DNA from: Clostridium sp. C8-1-8
GTDB lineage: Bacteria; Bacillota; Clostridia; Clostridiales; Clostridiaceae
Assembly (NCBI RefSeq): GCF_009928445.1
Contig: NZ_JAABNO010000022.1
Coordinates: forward strand, 19,024-83,023
DNA: 64,000 bases
Direction of reading: 5' to 3'
A model generated the notes under the pieces. The model searched no databases. It saw nothing but the letters and a program-made list of their open reading frames with translations, and was not told where the DNA came from. Shown piece by piece: positions 37,291-47,077 of the stretch; position 1 is the first letter of the stretch; every line of letters starts with the position of its first letter. The translations under genes and the position numbers were made by a program.

Positions 37291-38193
37291 TTAACCCTTT
37301 ACAGCTCCTATCATAACACCCTTAACAAAATATCTTTGGAAGTAAGGATATACAAATAAGATTGGAAGAACTACTATCATTGATACTGTCATTCTTATAG
37401 ATGTTGCAGTCTGCATATTTGCTAAGTTTCCAACAGCGATACCACTTTGGCTATTCTTAATTAATGCAGCAAGAGAATTGGCCTCATTTATATATTTATA
37501 CAGAACAAATTGTAAGGTAAATAACTTTTGATCTGTTACTAAGAACAATGTGTCTGTAAAGGAATTCCACTGACCTACTGCAGAGAAGATTGTTATTGTT
37601 GCCAGTATCGGTTTTATAAGAGGCATTATTATCTTTGCAAAGATAGTAAGAACTCCTGCACCGTCTATTTCAGCAGCCTCTTGAAGAGATTCTGGAATAC
37701 TTTCAACAAATGTTTTTACTAGTATTATATTGAATGGAGATATTATACTTGGAAGTATATATGCTAAAAAGTTATTGGTTAATTTTAAATTCATCATTGT
37801 AATATACCATGGCATTATACCTGCATTAAAGTACATGGTTATTACTACAAATCTATACCAAAACTTTCTTCCCCACATTTCTTTTTTAGTAAATATAAAA
37901 CCTAAAAATCCAGAAGCTACTACAGTTAAACTGGTACCTATTACTGTTCTTGCTAAACTTATAAAGGCAGCTTGACCTAAGCCTTTTAACTTCAACACAT
38001 CTAAATAGTTAGTAAAATGAATACCTTTGGGTATAAAATTTATCAAGCCTTTAGAACTTAAGCTATTATCACTAATAGTATTGATAAATAAGTAGTAAAA
38101 TGGAAACAAACACAATATAGTAAACAATATAAAGAATGAATAAATTGCTATGTTAAATATCGTATCAGATACATTACCTTTTTTCTTTTTCAT
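37291..38193 (-). CDS. sugar ABC importer permease (LplC/YtcP type)
   Basis: A 300-residue membrane protein with six predicted helices. The EAA loop (ESIPESLQEAAEIDGAGVLTIF) contacts the ATPase. It ends with PYFQRYFVKGVMIGAVKG, characteristic of the LplC/YtcP/CUT1 group. AAGGAGAG precedes the start, and it lies 125 bp from each neighbour in the same operon. Confidence 0.94.
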   Translation of the reverse strand: MKKKKGNVSDTIFNIAIYSFFILFTILCLFPFYYLFINTISDNSLSSKGLINFIPKGIHFTNYLDVLKLKGLGQAAFISLARTVIGTSLTVVASGFLGFIFTKKEMWGRKFWYRFVVITMYFNAGIMPWYITMMNLKLTNNFLAYILPSIISPFNIILVKTFVESIPESLQEAAEIDGAGVLTIFAKIIMPLIKPILATITIFSAVGQWNSFTDTLFLVTDQKLFTLQFVLYKYINEANSLAALIKNSQSGIAVGNLANMQTATSIRMTVSMIVVLPILFVYPYFQRYFVKGVMIGAVKG

Positions 38194-38316
38194 AGTTATA
38201 CCACACTCTCCTTATCCTATCTTTCAATGTAATCTTAACTGAAAGTAATAATATTAAATTGACTTTTATCACTTAAAATGCTGTAAGATCTTGCTTTGTT
38301 ATAAGTACATCTAATA

Positions 38317-39267
38317 TTAAATGATTGATTCACCTCTAAATAACTTAGACATACCGTTTGCTACAAAAAGTAAGAATACACTTATTAAAGACTTTAACAT
38401 ACTGATAGCAGTTGAGAATGAGAAGTTCGCGCCTGTCATACCTATGTTATATACATAAAGATCTAAAACTTCTATATGTTCTTTGTTTATGGCGTTTTGG
38501 AATACAAAGTATTGATCCATACCGTTATTTATAAAGTTTGCTATAGATAATAGTAACAATACGAAGTATGTTGGCATTATTCCTGGTACAGTTATGTTCC
38601 ATATCAATTTAAATCTACCACAACCATCTACCTTTGCTGCATCATATAATTCTTGATCTATACCTGTGATAGCAGCTAGATACATTATTGCGCCCCAGCC
38701 TAGACCTTTCCAAATACTCCAAAGCGTCATGCTCAGCCAAGTGTGATTATCTGATGCTAAAAAGTTAATTGGAGTCTTTATTATATGAAGATTCATAAGA
38801 ACGTGGTTTATAAGTCCATTGTCAACTGAGAACAAAGTGAAGGCTACTGAGTAAACCATAACCCAGCTTATGAAGTTAGGAATTGTAGTCAGAACTTGTA
38901 CACCTTTTTTAAATCTTTCTCTTTTGATCTCAGAAAGTAAAATTGCAAATATTACTGGAAATACTGATGTTAATATATTAATAGAACTAATTGCAATTGT
39001 ATTTTTCATAACTCTTAGAACTTCTTTTGTCTGTACTGGATTCGCGAAAATAGATTTGAACCATCTAAGACCTACAAACTCTGACTTTGCTAAAGGTATT
39101 CCTGGTCTATAGTCATAGAATGAGTATAGCCATCCATGCAGCGGTAAATAAGAAAACAAAAAAGTTAAAACCAAGAATGGCAATGCCATTAAGAACAGTT
39201 TATACTTATTTTTAAATGAAAGATTTTTTTTAGTAGTTGTTTTTTTAGCTTTGTTAACCGTAATCAT
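38317..39267 (-). CDS. sugar ABC importer permease (LplB/YteP type)
   Basis: A 316-residue membrane protein with six predicted helices. It has the basic, lysine-rich N-terminus of this group, a SYLPLHGWLYSFYDYRPG segment after helix 1, and the EAA loop GIDQELYDAAKVDGCGRFKLI. It forms a heterodimer with the LplC-type partner encoded next. First gene of the importer operon, with GAGGGG before the start. Confidence 0.94.
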   Translation of the reverse strand: MITVNKAKKTTTKKNLSFKNKYKLFLMALPFLVLTFLFSYLPLHGWLYSFYDYRPGIPLAKSEFVGLRWFKSIFANPVQTKEVLRVMKNTIAISSINILTSVFPVIFAILLSEIKRERFKKGVQVLTTIPNFISWVMVYSVAFTLFSVDNGLINHVLMNLHIIKTPINFLASDNHTWLSMTLWSIWKGLGWGAIMYLAAITGIDQELYDAAKVDGCGRFKLIWNITVPGIMPTYFVLLLLSIANFINNGMDQYFVFQNAINKEHIEVLDLYVYNIGMTGANFSFSTAISMLKSLISVFLLFVANGMSKLFRGESII

Positions 39268-39895
39268 TTTTATCCCCTCACATTAGTAATTTATTTAGTC
39301 TTTTTACTTCCACTAACTCTTAATTTTGTTATTTCATATACCGTCTTACTAATAGTTAATTTTTGTATCTAGGGATGATAACTTATTGAAATCTCGCTAG
39401 AAAAGGATTACATTTACATGAATTAGTTTTTTTTGTTTAGTGTCTATATTTATATATTAATCCCCATTACATATACTGTAAATATAAAAAAACAACACTA
39501 CTTTTGATAATCAACACACTTTAAAAAGTTTTTTTATATGTTTTTTATTATACAATATTATAAGTTACAACTTATTTTTTAGTTATTTATAACAAAATAC
39601 TTAATATAAAAATCAATTTTCTTCCATGTAAACATTTAAATTTGTATGTGTATTAATTATTAAAAAGCAACTATCTTTAACACCAATTTATGTGCAATAA
39701 GGATATTTCACTAATTTTATTTAAATTACAAGTAATATTTTACAATTACATAAATAATGTCCCAGCGTTAAATTGCTACCTTTTGATACATCTTAGCAAT
39801 ACTTGATTTAATATAAATTTCTATGAAAAAAGTAGTATTAAAATAATAAATTATCTTAATACTACTTTGTATAAAATTATATTTATACTATTCAA
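39268..39895. promoter_or_regulatory. importer promoter region
   Basis: 630 very AT-rich bp between the response-regulator gene and the importer. This is the likely target of the YesN-type regulator. Apart from the terminator at 39829-39868 I see only homopolymeric A and T runs and no confident operator. Confidence 0.4.
39826..39870 (-). terminator. terminator of two-component operon
   Basis: The perfect 13-bp stem AAAGTAGTATTAA / TTAATACTACTTT has a 14-nt loop and is followed on the minus strand by TTTTTTC. Confidence 0.82.
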
Positions 39896-41539
39896 TTATC
39901 CTCTTAAAACCATTTCGTGAAATTCACCAGGAGCTATACCGAATGTATTTTTAAATACCATACAGAAATATGAAGTATTTGGGATACCAACTTCTTGAGC
40001 TACATTAGAAACCTTCTTATTAGATTTACTTAAAAGTAATTTAGCCTTCTCCATTCTAAATTCACAAAGATATACGTTAAAGGTTTTTCCAGTAAACTTT
40101 TTAAATATATTGCCTAAATAGTTAGGTGATAAATATACCTCTGCAGCTATAGTTTTCAAACTTATGCATTCCATATACCTTTTATCAATAAGCTTAATAA
40201 CCTTTTTAACAATTAACTCATCCTTACTGCCTCTTCTCTCATTTAAAAAAGCTAGCACACTTTCAAAAAAGCCATGAAAATACTCTTCTATAGCCTTCAT
40301 ATTCTTTAAATTCATAAAAGAACGTAAGCTATCATTATAGTCTTCCATAAACTCCTCTGTTCGCTTATTAATATTGTATACAAAAAGAGAAACCTCATTA
40401 ATGATGTTGTATAGATAATTATTCAAAAGATCCCTATCATTGCACTTATATTGATTTAGATATTCAAACATATCTTTCAAAAGCCCTTTAACTTTTTCCT
40501 CTTCAGAAGCACTTAAGGCACTTACTAAATTCTTAGAAAAATAGTTTCCCTTGATTACAAAATCACATAATTTCCGCTCAAACTGCTTTACATGATTTTC
40601 TACTCCTTCATAATAGGTTAGTCCTGGTATAGACCAAAACTCACCAAACTTAATAGCTTCACAGGCTGACTTGTAAGATTTTGAGATATTCTCTATTCCT
40701 TCAACCTTTGATCCTATTCCTATCTGTAAACTTATAGCGTAGTCCCTTTTTATTCTTTGTAGATACTTATTGGATATGAAATATAATAGTGTATCAAAAT
40801 CATCTTCATCATTTAGTGCTACGCCAATAACTAACTGCTTTTTTATATGGTCTTTAAGCAAAAAGGTTTTATCAAAATTAAAATATTTTGAATCCTTAAA
40901 GTCATCAACACTCTCTTTTACTATATTTAGTAATTCATCCATGTATATTAAAGCACTTGCTTCTTCTTCATACTGCTTTATAATCATAATTATAATATTG
41001 TCGTCATTTATTAAATTAATATGAAAATACTTAAGATACTCATATAACTTATCCTTATCAGAGCTATCCTCAAGAAGATCCGTAATAAACTTTCCCCTTG
41101 CAACAGTATAACTTTCTTCAATTTGTAGCTTATTCTTACTTTCTTCAGCAGACTTCTCATATTCCTTTAAACATTCACTTGTAGCACCTCTAATTGCTTC
41201 AATCATCTCAGCTTCATCTACAGGCTTAAGTAAATAGGAATAAGCTCTAAAGTTAATAGCTTCTTTAGCAAACCTAAAGTCATTATAACCGGACAAAATT
41301 ATAATTTTTACATTTGGCAAGAATTCTTTTATTCTCCTAGACATTTCAAGACCTTCTATTCCAGACATTTTAATATCAGTAATTATTATATCTGGTCTAA
41401 TTTTTTTTGCCGACTCAATACCTTCAATTCCATCACAAGCAGTCTCTACCACGTCTATACCGAAACTGCTCCAGTCTAAGAAATCAAGTAATCCTTCTCT
41501 TTCAAGTCTCTCATCTTCCACTATTAACATTCTCAACAT
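39896..41539 (-). CDS. YesN-type response regulator, AraC-family
   Basis: A 547-residue protein. The N-terminal receiver (about 3-120) has acidic residues E8/D9, the phosphorylation site D55 in IIITDIKM and K106-type LKPVDEAEM. A long middle region follows, and a C-terminal AraC/XylS double helix-turn-helix (about 445-545, with YLSPNYLGNIFKKFTGKTF). Such regulators activate carbohydrate importers in response to the paired YesM-type kinase. GGGGG precedes ATG. The kinase gene ends 37 bp upstream. Confidence 0.94.
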   Translation of the reverse strand: MLRMLIVEDERLEREGLLDFLDWSSFGIDVVETACDGIEGIESAKKIRPDIIITDIKMSGIEGLEMSRRIKEFLPNVKIIILSGYNDFRFAKEAINFRAYSYLLKPVDEAEMIEAIRGATSECLKEYEKSAEESKNKLQIEESYTVARGKFITDLLEDSSDKDKLYEYLKYFHINLINDDNIIIMIIKQYEEEASALIYMDELLNIVKESVDDFKDSKYFNFDKTFLLKDHIKKQLVIGVALNDEDDFDTLLYFISNKYLQRIKRDYAISLQIGIGSKVEGIENISKSYKSACEAIKFGEFWSIPGLTYYEGVENHVKQFERKLCDFVIKGNYFSKNLVSALSASEEEKVKGLLKDMFEYLNQYKCNDRDLLNNYLYNIINEVSLFVYNINKRTEEFMEDYNDSLRSFMNLKNMKAIEEYFHGFFESVLAFLNERRGSKDELIVKKVIKLIDKRYMECISLKTIAAEVYLSPNYLGNIFKKFTGKTFNVYLCEFRMEKAKLLLSKSNKKVSNVAQEVGIPNTSYFCMVFKNTFGIAPGEFHEMVLRG

Positions 41540-41575
41540 ACAATTCCCCCCATGAGTGATTGCAATACATTAAAG

Positions 41576-43375
41576 TTATAACAACAGTCTAACTTCTGTT
41601 CCTATTCCTTCCCTACTGTAAATAGTAAACGCCTCTTTATTTCCAGAATAGGTCTCCAATCTTTGTATTATATTTTTTATAGCATACCCACTGCCTTTTT
41701 CACTTTCTGGATTTCCTTTTAATACCTTTGATAGTGTATCCTTACTCATACCAACTCCATCATCGATTATCTTTATACAAATTTTCTCTTCTAACGCTTC
41801 AACCTTTATTACAATTGTTCCATGTCCACTCTTAGCCTCAATACCGTGACTTAGAGCATTCTCTACTATTGGTTGAATAATGTTCTTTATCATTTTTCTA
41901 CACAATAAATCTTCTTCCACTTTGTAAACCACATCAAATTTATCCTCGAACCTTATCTTCTGTATAAGAAAATAAGCCTTTACCATCTCAATCTCTTCTT
42001 CAACTGTAATTTGTCTATTTCCTTTACTTAAAACTAATCTATAAAACCTAGCTAAGGAATTTGATATTGTCTCAATTTGTGAAGACTTAACTTTTCTAGC
42101 TGCCCATGATATAGTAGCAAGAGTGTTATATAAAAAATGTGGATTTATTTGTGCCTCTAAAGCCTTTAATTCAGCGTCCTTTTCCATCAACTCTATTTTG
42201 TACACAGTCTCTACCAAATCATGAATTCTACTAGTCATATGGTTAAAACTTATTCCAAGTTCTCCAAATTCATCAGTTGATTTTACATCTACAGAAACAT
42301 TAAGATTGCCATCTCTTACTTGCTTCATTGCTTTTACCATGGTCTTTACTCTAGTAAGTAATACTGTAGTTGTAAAAAATATTACTATTCCAAAAAGTAG
42401 TGATGAAAATATAAGAACAAAAACTATATTTCTGAAGGAGACTTTTATTTCATTATTAAAGTTGTTAGAAGGAAAAACCCCTAGCAGATTGCAATCTATT
42501 TCATTTATTGGTATTGATATAAATATGAATTTTTTATGATGTAAATCTTCTACTTTATTTATTTTTGAGGTAGGATGAAATCCAACAAAAGTACTATCAC
42601 TAACTTTTTTATTAAACAATTGTGGAATATTCTCTGATACAATTCGACTATTACTATCAGCCACAAAAATTTGCCCAAGTTTTGTAACAATAGGATCTCG
42701 AAGCATACTAAAAAGAACGCTTTCTTTAACTTCTATCTCTAAATACCCTGTTTCTCTAAAGGTACTATTAGATACTATCTTTTTAGCATAAGTTAGTACT
42801 TGATCTCCTGCTCCAGAAATGTCTTTCAATGCTCTTGTTTTAGCTTCATGAGTTGAACTCCACCCATCCAACTGTGGTTTGTTTTCTAGGGACTGCTTAA
42901 ACTTCACAGGTTCATTCAAGCTATTGACACTGTAGTAGCTATCTGACATTTCAGTGACAACATTATGGGACATATAAATTTTTATAGAGTTTATATACCT
43001 GTTTTGCTTTAATATATTTTCTACAATTGGAGAAATACTAAATTGATATTCCATAATCTGATCTACTGGACTAGAATAGCTATAATCCAAGAAGTTTTGA
43101 ATTTTGTTATCTAAGGCTAATATTTCAGCAGCAGTCTCTACAGAACTTCTTTTCTGTAATATACTTTCCTTAGTTTGGAGTAGATTTTGCTCCATTACCA
43201 GCTGCCCCTGCTTAACTGTAGAGTTAGTAGTCTGTCCATACATATATACTCCAAAGAATACTATCTGCATAAGCAAAATTAAAAAATAAACTAAAGCAAA
43301 TTTAAATCTCACACTTAAATTATTAAAATAACTAATTGCACTTTTTAATATTTTATTTATTTTAGGCTTCTGCAT
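41576..43375 (-). CDS. YesM-type sensor histidine kinase
   Basis: A 599-residue kinase. It has TM1 (about 24-46), a roughly 255-residue extracellular Cache-like sensor, TM2 (about 308-335), a HAMP domain, a His_kinase domain with the phosphorylated histidine in QINPHFLYNTL (about 405-415), and an HATPase domain with IVENALSHG and DDGVGMS. It would sense an extracellular sugar and phosphorylate the regulator encoded next. It overlaps the YesL-like gene by 14 bp, showing translational coupling. Confidence 0.94.
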   Translation of the reverse strand: MQKPKINKILKSAISYFNNLSVRFKFALVYFLILLMQIVFFGVYMYGQTTNSTVKQGQLVMEQNLLQTKESILQKRSSVETAAEILALDNKIQNFLDYSYSSPVDQIMEYQFSISPIVENILKQNRYINSIKIYMSHNVVTEMSDSYYSVNSLNEPVKFKQSLENKPQLDGWSSTHEAKTRALKDISGAGDQVLTYAKKIVSNSTFRETGYLEIEVKESVLFSMLRDPIVTKLGQIFVADSNSRIVSENIPQLFNKKVSDSTFVGFHPTSKINKVEDLHHKKFIFISIPINEIDCNLLGVFPSNNFNNEIKVSFRNIVFVLIFSSLLFGIVIFFTTTVLLTRVKTMVKAMKQVRDGNLNVSVDVKSTDEFGELGISFNHMTSRIHDLVETVYKIELMEKDAELKALEAQINPHFLYNTLATISWAARKVKSSQIETISNSLARFYRLVLSKGNRQITVEEEIEMVKAYFLIQKIRFEDKFDVVYKVEEDLLCRKMIKNIIQPIVENALSHGIEAKSGHGTIVIKVEALEEKICIKIIDDGVGMSKDTLSKVLKGNPESEKGSGYAIKNIIQRLETYSGNKEAFTIYSREGIGTEVRLLL

Positions 43376-44063
43376 TTGTAGAACTTGTCTCCAATCTAGC
43401 TTCGATCTCTATTAAAGTATCTTTTTGGAAGTACATAATTCCATAGCATAAAATACTTGCAAAGAATAAAAGTAAAACTGATCCACCTCTTATGGAGATT
43501 GTCCATAAGACATATAAAATTGCCATTCCTGATAAAGCTATATGAATTCTTTTAAATAAGTAGTATATAGCCAATCTTATGATCTGCATTCTTTTTAAAT
43601 AGAACCTGGAGACGATTGGTAAAACATAAAAATTCATTACGGCTAAAAATATACATATTATAACTAGCATAAACATTTGTAATGCACCACTTGAAGAAAT
43701 GGTAGCTAAGTATATTCTATCTACATATAAAACTGTAACAATAATAACCTCAATTAGTCCGAAAATAATTGAATCGAAAAAGTTTGTTCTATAGGCTTTA
43801 AAATAGTCCTTAGTTATACTTATATCCTTCTCTCGTATAAGCTTACCCATGGAACTAAGAAGAGCTGTTAAGGCTGGTGCCATCGGAAGCACAGTGATTA
43901 TTAGTAGAATGGTTTTATCACCACTTTCTATATTAATTACACCTAATAAGACCAAAAGCATTGGTATGTTCATAAGCCAAAAATAGAAATTGCCAACTAG
44001 AAAGTACCAGATATGATTTGTTACAGTAAATAAAGGGCCTTCCCCAAATTCTTTCTTTTTCAT
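43362..44063 (-). CDS. YesL-like (DUF624) membrane protein
   Basis: ATG 44063 is preferred because GGAGG lies 5 nt upstream; the frame's earlier ATG is inside that site. The 233-residue product has about five hydrophobic helices and the FGEGPLFTVTNHIWYFLVGN start typical of DUF624/YesL proteins. These occur beside YesM/YesN systems and Lpl-type importers. Molecular role unknown. It overlaps the kinase gene by 14 bp and follows the ROK gene closely. Confidence 0.9.
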   Translation of the reverse strand: MKKKEFGEGPLFTVTNHIWYFLVGNFYFWLMNIPMLLVLLGVINIESGDKTILLIITVLPMAPALTALLSSMGKLIREKDISITKDYFKAYRTNFFDSIIFGLIEVIIVTVLYVDRIYLATISSSGALQMFMLVIICIFLAVMNFYVLPIVSRFYLKRMQIIRLAIYYLFKRIHIALSGMAILYVLWTISIRGGSVLLLFFASILCYGIMYFQKDTLIEIEARLETSSTNAEA

Positions 44064-44074
44064 AATAACCTCCA

Positions 44075-45268
44075 TTACAATATTCTTTCATTAATAAAAA
44101 ATAATTTTTCAATTGGTAAGATTGATGCTCCAATTATTGATGAATTTTCTTTAAATCTTGATGTGATTATCTTCAAATCTTCTTCACAGAAAAAGTTGTT
44201 ATTTTGAAAAATTCTATTTTTTAAAGGATCTATAAGATATTTATCATACTCACTTATATCTCCTCCTAAGACAATGTAATGTGGATCCAATATTAATATT
44301 ATGTTATGTATACCAGTAGCTAAGTAATCAAGGTATTGATTCCATACTTTCATAGCTTTTTCATCCACAGTATCAATTAGTTCGAAAAAGTCTTCAAAAC
44401 TCTTTACTTTATTTTCACTTATTTTATTGTATTCCTCTAAGATGACTTCAGATGAGGTGTATACTTCCCAACAACCTTTTTTGCCACAGGTACAACACTT
44501 TCCATCCTTTTCTACTGTCATATGTCCAAACTCTCCAGCTCTCTTATTCTTACCTTTGTAAAGATAGCCGCTAACTACAATACCTGTACCTACACCTTCT
44601 CTAATAGATATGTATACCAAATTACGCATGTCCTTTGCTATTCCAAGCCTTAACTCAGCTAAGGCCGCAGAATTTGCTTCATTCTCAACGTAAACCTTCA
44701 TATTTAGTTTTTCTTCTATATAATGAAAATCCAAATTTTTCACATACAAATTAGGAGCTAGTTCCAAGAATAACTTCTCTTCATTCACTGTCCCAGGAAG
44801 AGAAAAACCAACTCCAAGTATATTACTTTCATTTATACTTCTCTTTAGACTTATAACTTTTATTATCTTGCATATCTCATCAAATATATTGGTTATATTG
44901 TTTTCATTCAACTTAAAAGCATCATTAAACCTTATAACTTCATCTTCTAGTATATTGGCATCAAGATTTGTTAAAATGATTCTAATATATTTTGAATTTA
45001 TCTCCACACCAAAGGAATATTTAGAATTTGGATTAAAGGTTATGATAATAGGCTTTCTGCCACCACTAGATAGGCCAACACCACTTTCTTCTAATAGACC
45101 TTCTTCTATAAGTTCATTAGTTATATTTATAACTGTAGGTATACTAAGTCCAGTTTCTTTTGCAATTTCTTGCTTAGTGAGTTCCCTTTTGTTGAATAGT
45201 AAATTTATTATGAGTTTTATATTGGAACTTCTGATTGTATCCTTGTCTACATTATTAACTTTAATCAT
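44075..45268 (-). CDS. ROK-family transcriptional repressor (XylR/NagC-like)
   Basis: A 397-residue protein with an N-terminal winged helix (ELTKQEIAKETGLSIPTVINIT) and a C-terminal ROK sugar-kinase-like domain bearing the zinc motif CCTCGKKGCWE. The N-terminal helix-turn-helix marks it as a regulator, not a sugar kinase. Adjacent to xylose isomerase, it may respond to xylose or glucose. It heads the ROK - YesL - kinase - regulator gene string. A cre-like ATGAAAACGTTATAT lies about 60 bp upstream (minus strand, 45321-45336), an imperfect match. Confidence 0.92.
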   Translation of the reverse strand: MIKVNNVDKDTIRSSNIKLIINLLFNKRELTKQEIAKETGLSIPTVINITNELIEEGLLEESGVGLSSGGRKPIIITFNPNSKYSFGVEINSKYIRIILTNLDANILEDEVIRFNDAFKLNENNITNIFDEICKIIKVISLKRSINESNILGVGFSLPGTVNEEKLFLELAPNLYVKNLDFHYIEEKLNMKVYVENEANSAALAELRLGIAKDMRNLVYISIREGVGTGIVVSGYLYKGKNKRAGEFGHMTVEKDGKCCTCGKKGCWEVYTSSEVILEEYNKISENKVKSFEDFFELIDTVDEKAMKVWNQYLDYLATGIHNIILILDPHYIVLGGDISEYDKYLIDPLKNRIFQNNNFFCEEDLKIITSRFKENSSIIGASILPIEKLFFINERIL

Positions 45269-45416
45269 TGCTATATCATTCCTTTGTATATTAGTGTAAG
45301 TGTTTCCTCAATTATACCAAATATAACGTTTTCATTTCAACTGTTTCCATTATTTTATAGCTCTACAATAATATAATCAAAAAATGTCAAATAAAGTATG
45401 TTATTTTATAAATCAT

Positions 45417-45508
45417 ACCACTTCGTAATCCTACATGTTTTCAAATTTGCCTATCAATTCCTATACCCAATTTGAAAACAGTTATATTAGTTAAAGTGAT
45501 ACATCTTT
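45417..45508 (+). repeat. dispersed repeat family F, copy 3
   Basis: The ends TACCACTT / AAGTGATA are inverted. Inside is a 12-bp perfect inverted repeat GTTTTCAAATT(T/G) / AATTTGAAAAC (about 45442-45480). The ends resemble those at 21604 and 52431. Confidence 0.5.
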
Positions 45509-45606
45509 AGAGTTTCTAACTCAACTACTAATTTATGTATGCCTAAAAATCTCAACAAGCTGAGATTTTAGAAAAAGATATAGTTAAGTTTCCATATAGG
45601 AACTAT
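45509..45606 (+). repeat. palindromic repeat family E, copy 1
   Basis: 98 bp, with outer inverted ends AGAGTTTCTA / TAGGAACTAT and an inner hairpin CTAAAAATCTC / GAGATTTTAG. It is about 75 percent identical by eye to copy 2, 148 bp downstream. Confidence 0.7.
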
Positions 45607-45609
45607 TTT

Positions 45610-45651
45610 AGGTATCCAAATTCAACTACTAAGTTTTCATAAAGGATACCT
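45610..45651 (+). repeat. short palindrome between E copies
   Basis: 42 bp with perfect 8-bp ends AGGTATCC / GGATACCT. The middle shares TCAACTACTAA with the E copies, so it may be an E element lacking its inner hairpin. Confidence 0.6.
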
Positions 45652-45656
45652 ATTAT

Positions 45657-45754
45657 AGAGTTCCTAACTCAACTACTAATTTATACATGCCCGAAAATCT
45701 CCAGAAGCCGAGATTTTCGAACAAGTCTAAATTAAGTTTCGATATAGGAACTCT
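45657..45754 (+). repeat. palindromic repeat family E, copy 2
   Basis: 98 bp with perfect 10-bp ends AGAGTTCCTA / TAGGAACTCT and a perfect inner 10-bp hairpin CGAAAATCTC / GAGATTTTCG. It abuts the xylA stop codon and could act as its transcription terminator or mRNA stabiliser, although no T-run follows. Confidence 0.75.
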
Positions 45755-47077
45755 TTACTTATCTTCAAATATATATTGATTTACTATTGATTCTAACATT
45801 TCTTGCCTACCAGAGTTGTTAGTTATTATACTATTTTCTAAGGCATATTTTTCTAGATCCTTAAAGCCTACTTGTCCTTCAACGATTTGTTTTCCTATTC
45901 CTTTATCAAAGCTTGAGTATCTTTCTTTAATATTATTTTCTAACACTCCATCTTCCAACAACTTATGAGCTACTCTTAAACCCTTTGCGAAGGTATCCAT
46001 ACCAGCAATATAAGATAAGAATAAATCCTCAGGTTCAAAGGATGCTCTTCTTACTTTTGCATCAAAGTTCAAACCTCCAGGGGCAATACCGTTGTTTTTA
46101 AGTATTTCATACATTGCAAGAGTAGTATCATAAACATTGGTTGGGAACTGATCTGTATCCCATCCCAAGTTTGGATCTCCTTGGTTTGCATCAACACTTC
46201 CCAATACATTATTAATTCTAGCTACATGCAATTCATGCTGAAAAGTATGCCCTGCCAAAGTAGCATGATTTGCTTCTATGTTTATTTTAAAATAACTCTC
46301 TAGATTATATTTTCTTAAGAAAGCTAATACTGTCGCTGTGTCAAAATCATATTGATGTTTTGTTGGTTCCTTAGGTTTAGGCTCTATTAAGAATTGTCCA
46401 GTAAAGCCTATCTCTTTTGCATAGTCTACAGCCATTTGAAGCAGTCTTGCAAAGTTGTCTAGTTCTAATTCCATATTAGTGTTTAGTAAAGTTTCATAAC
46501 CTTCTCTTCCACCCCAGAACACGTAGTTTTCTCCACCTAGTTCTTTAGTTACTTCTATAGCCTTCTTGATTTGAGCTGCTGTATAGGCAAAAACCTCTGC
46601 ATTGCATGAAGTTCCTGCACCATGAACGTATCTTGGATTTGAGAAACAGTTGGCTGTACCCCATAATAATTTTTTATTATACTTAGCCATTAACTCCTTG
46701 CAATAAGCAACGATTTTATCTAAATTCTCATTTGTTTCTGCCAATGTTTTTCCCTCTGGCGCTATATCTCTATCATGAAAACAAAAATACTCAATATTAA
46801 GCTTATCCATAAGTTCAAAAGCTGCTTCCATCCTAGCTTTTGCAAGCTCCATAGAATCGTTTACATCATCCCAAGGTCTAAGCATTGTTCCAACACCAAA
46901 AGGATCAGTTCCGTTGGCAGTTAGTGTGTGCCAATAAGACAATGCAAATCTTAAATGCTCTTTCATTTTCTTTGTACCTACAACCTCATCTGGATTATAG
47001 TATTTAAATGAATATGGATTCTTTGAAGTTGGTCCTTCATAAGCTACTTTTGAAACCTTTGAAAAATATTCTCTCAT
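45755..47077 (-). CDS. xylA: xylose isomerase
   Basis: A 440-residue cytoplasmic enzyme of the class II (long) xylose isomerase family, beginning MREYFSKVSKVAYEGP. Metal- and substrate-binding motifs are visible: FHDRDIAPEG, WGGREGYE, IEPKPKEPTKHQYD, INIEANHATLAGHTFQHE and DANQGDPNLGWDTDQFP. It converts D-xylose to D-xylulose using Mg/Mn/Co. No xylulokinase is adjacent. Its presence links the region's glycosidases to xylose released from xyloglucan or xylan. Divergent from the GH74 gene. Confidence 0.97.
   Translation of the reverse strand: MREYFSKVSKVAYEGPTSKNPYSFKYYNPDEVVGTKKMKEHLRFALSYWHTLTANGTDPFGVGTMLRPWDDVNDSMELAKARMEAAFELMDKLNIEYFCFHDRDIAPEGKTLAETNENLDKIVAYCKELMAKYNKKLLWGTANCFSNPRYVHGAGTSCNAEVFAYTAAQIKKAIEVTKELGGENYVFWGGREGYETLLNTNMELELDNFARLLQMAVDYAKEIGFTGQFLIEPKPKEPTKHQYDFDTATVLAFLRKYNLESYFKINIEANHATLAGHTFQHELHVARINNVLGSVDANQGDPNLGWDTDQFPTNVYDTTLAMYEILKNNGIAPGGLNFDAKVRRASFEPEDLFLSYIAGMDTFAKGLRVAHKLLEDGVLENNIKERYSSFDKGIGKQIVEGQVGFKDLEKYALENSIITNNSGRQEMLESIVNQYIFEDK

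Larger units (their letters stand above)
45269..45754. other. gene-free region packed with palindromic repeats
   Basis: Between xylA and the ROK gene lie, in order, an F-family palindrome (45417-45508), E copy 1 (45509-45606), a 42-bp palindrome (45610-45651) and E copy 2 (45657-45754). They are almost back to back, the last touching the xylA stop codon. No protein gene is supported. Confidence 0.7.

Noticed and set aside
44868..45299. 143-codon open frame opposite the ROK gene
   Set aside because: Antisense shadow: low-complexity Ser/Leu sequence, no ribosome binding site, while the ROK frame shows all family motifs.
45321..45336. cre (CcpA) site before the ROK gene
   Set aside because: The motif ATGAAAACGTTATAT misses the conserved 3' half of the consensus; noted in the gene entry only.
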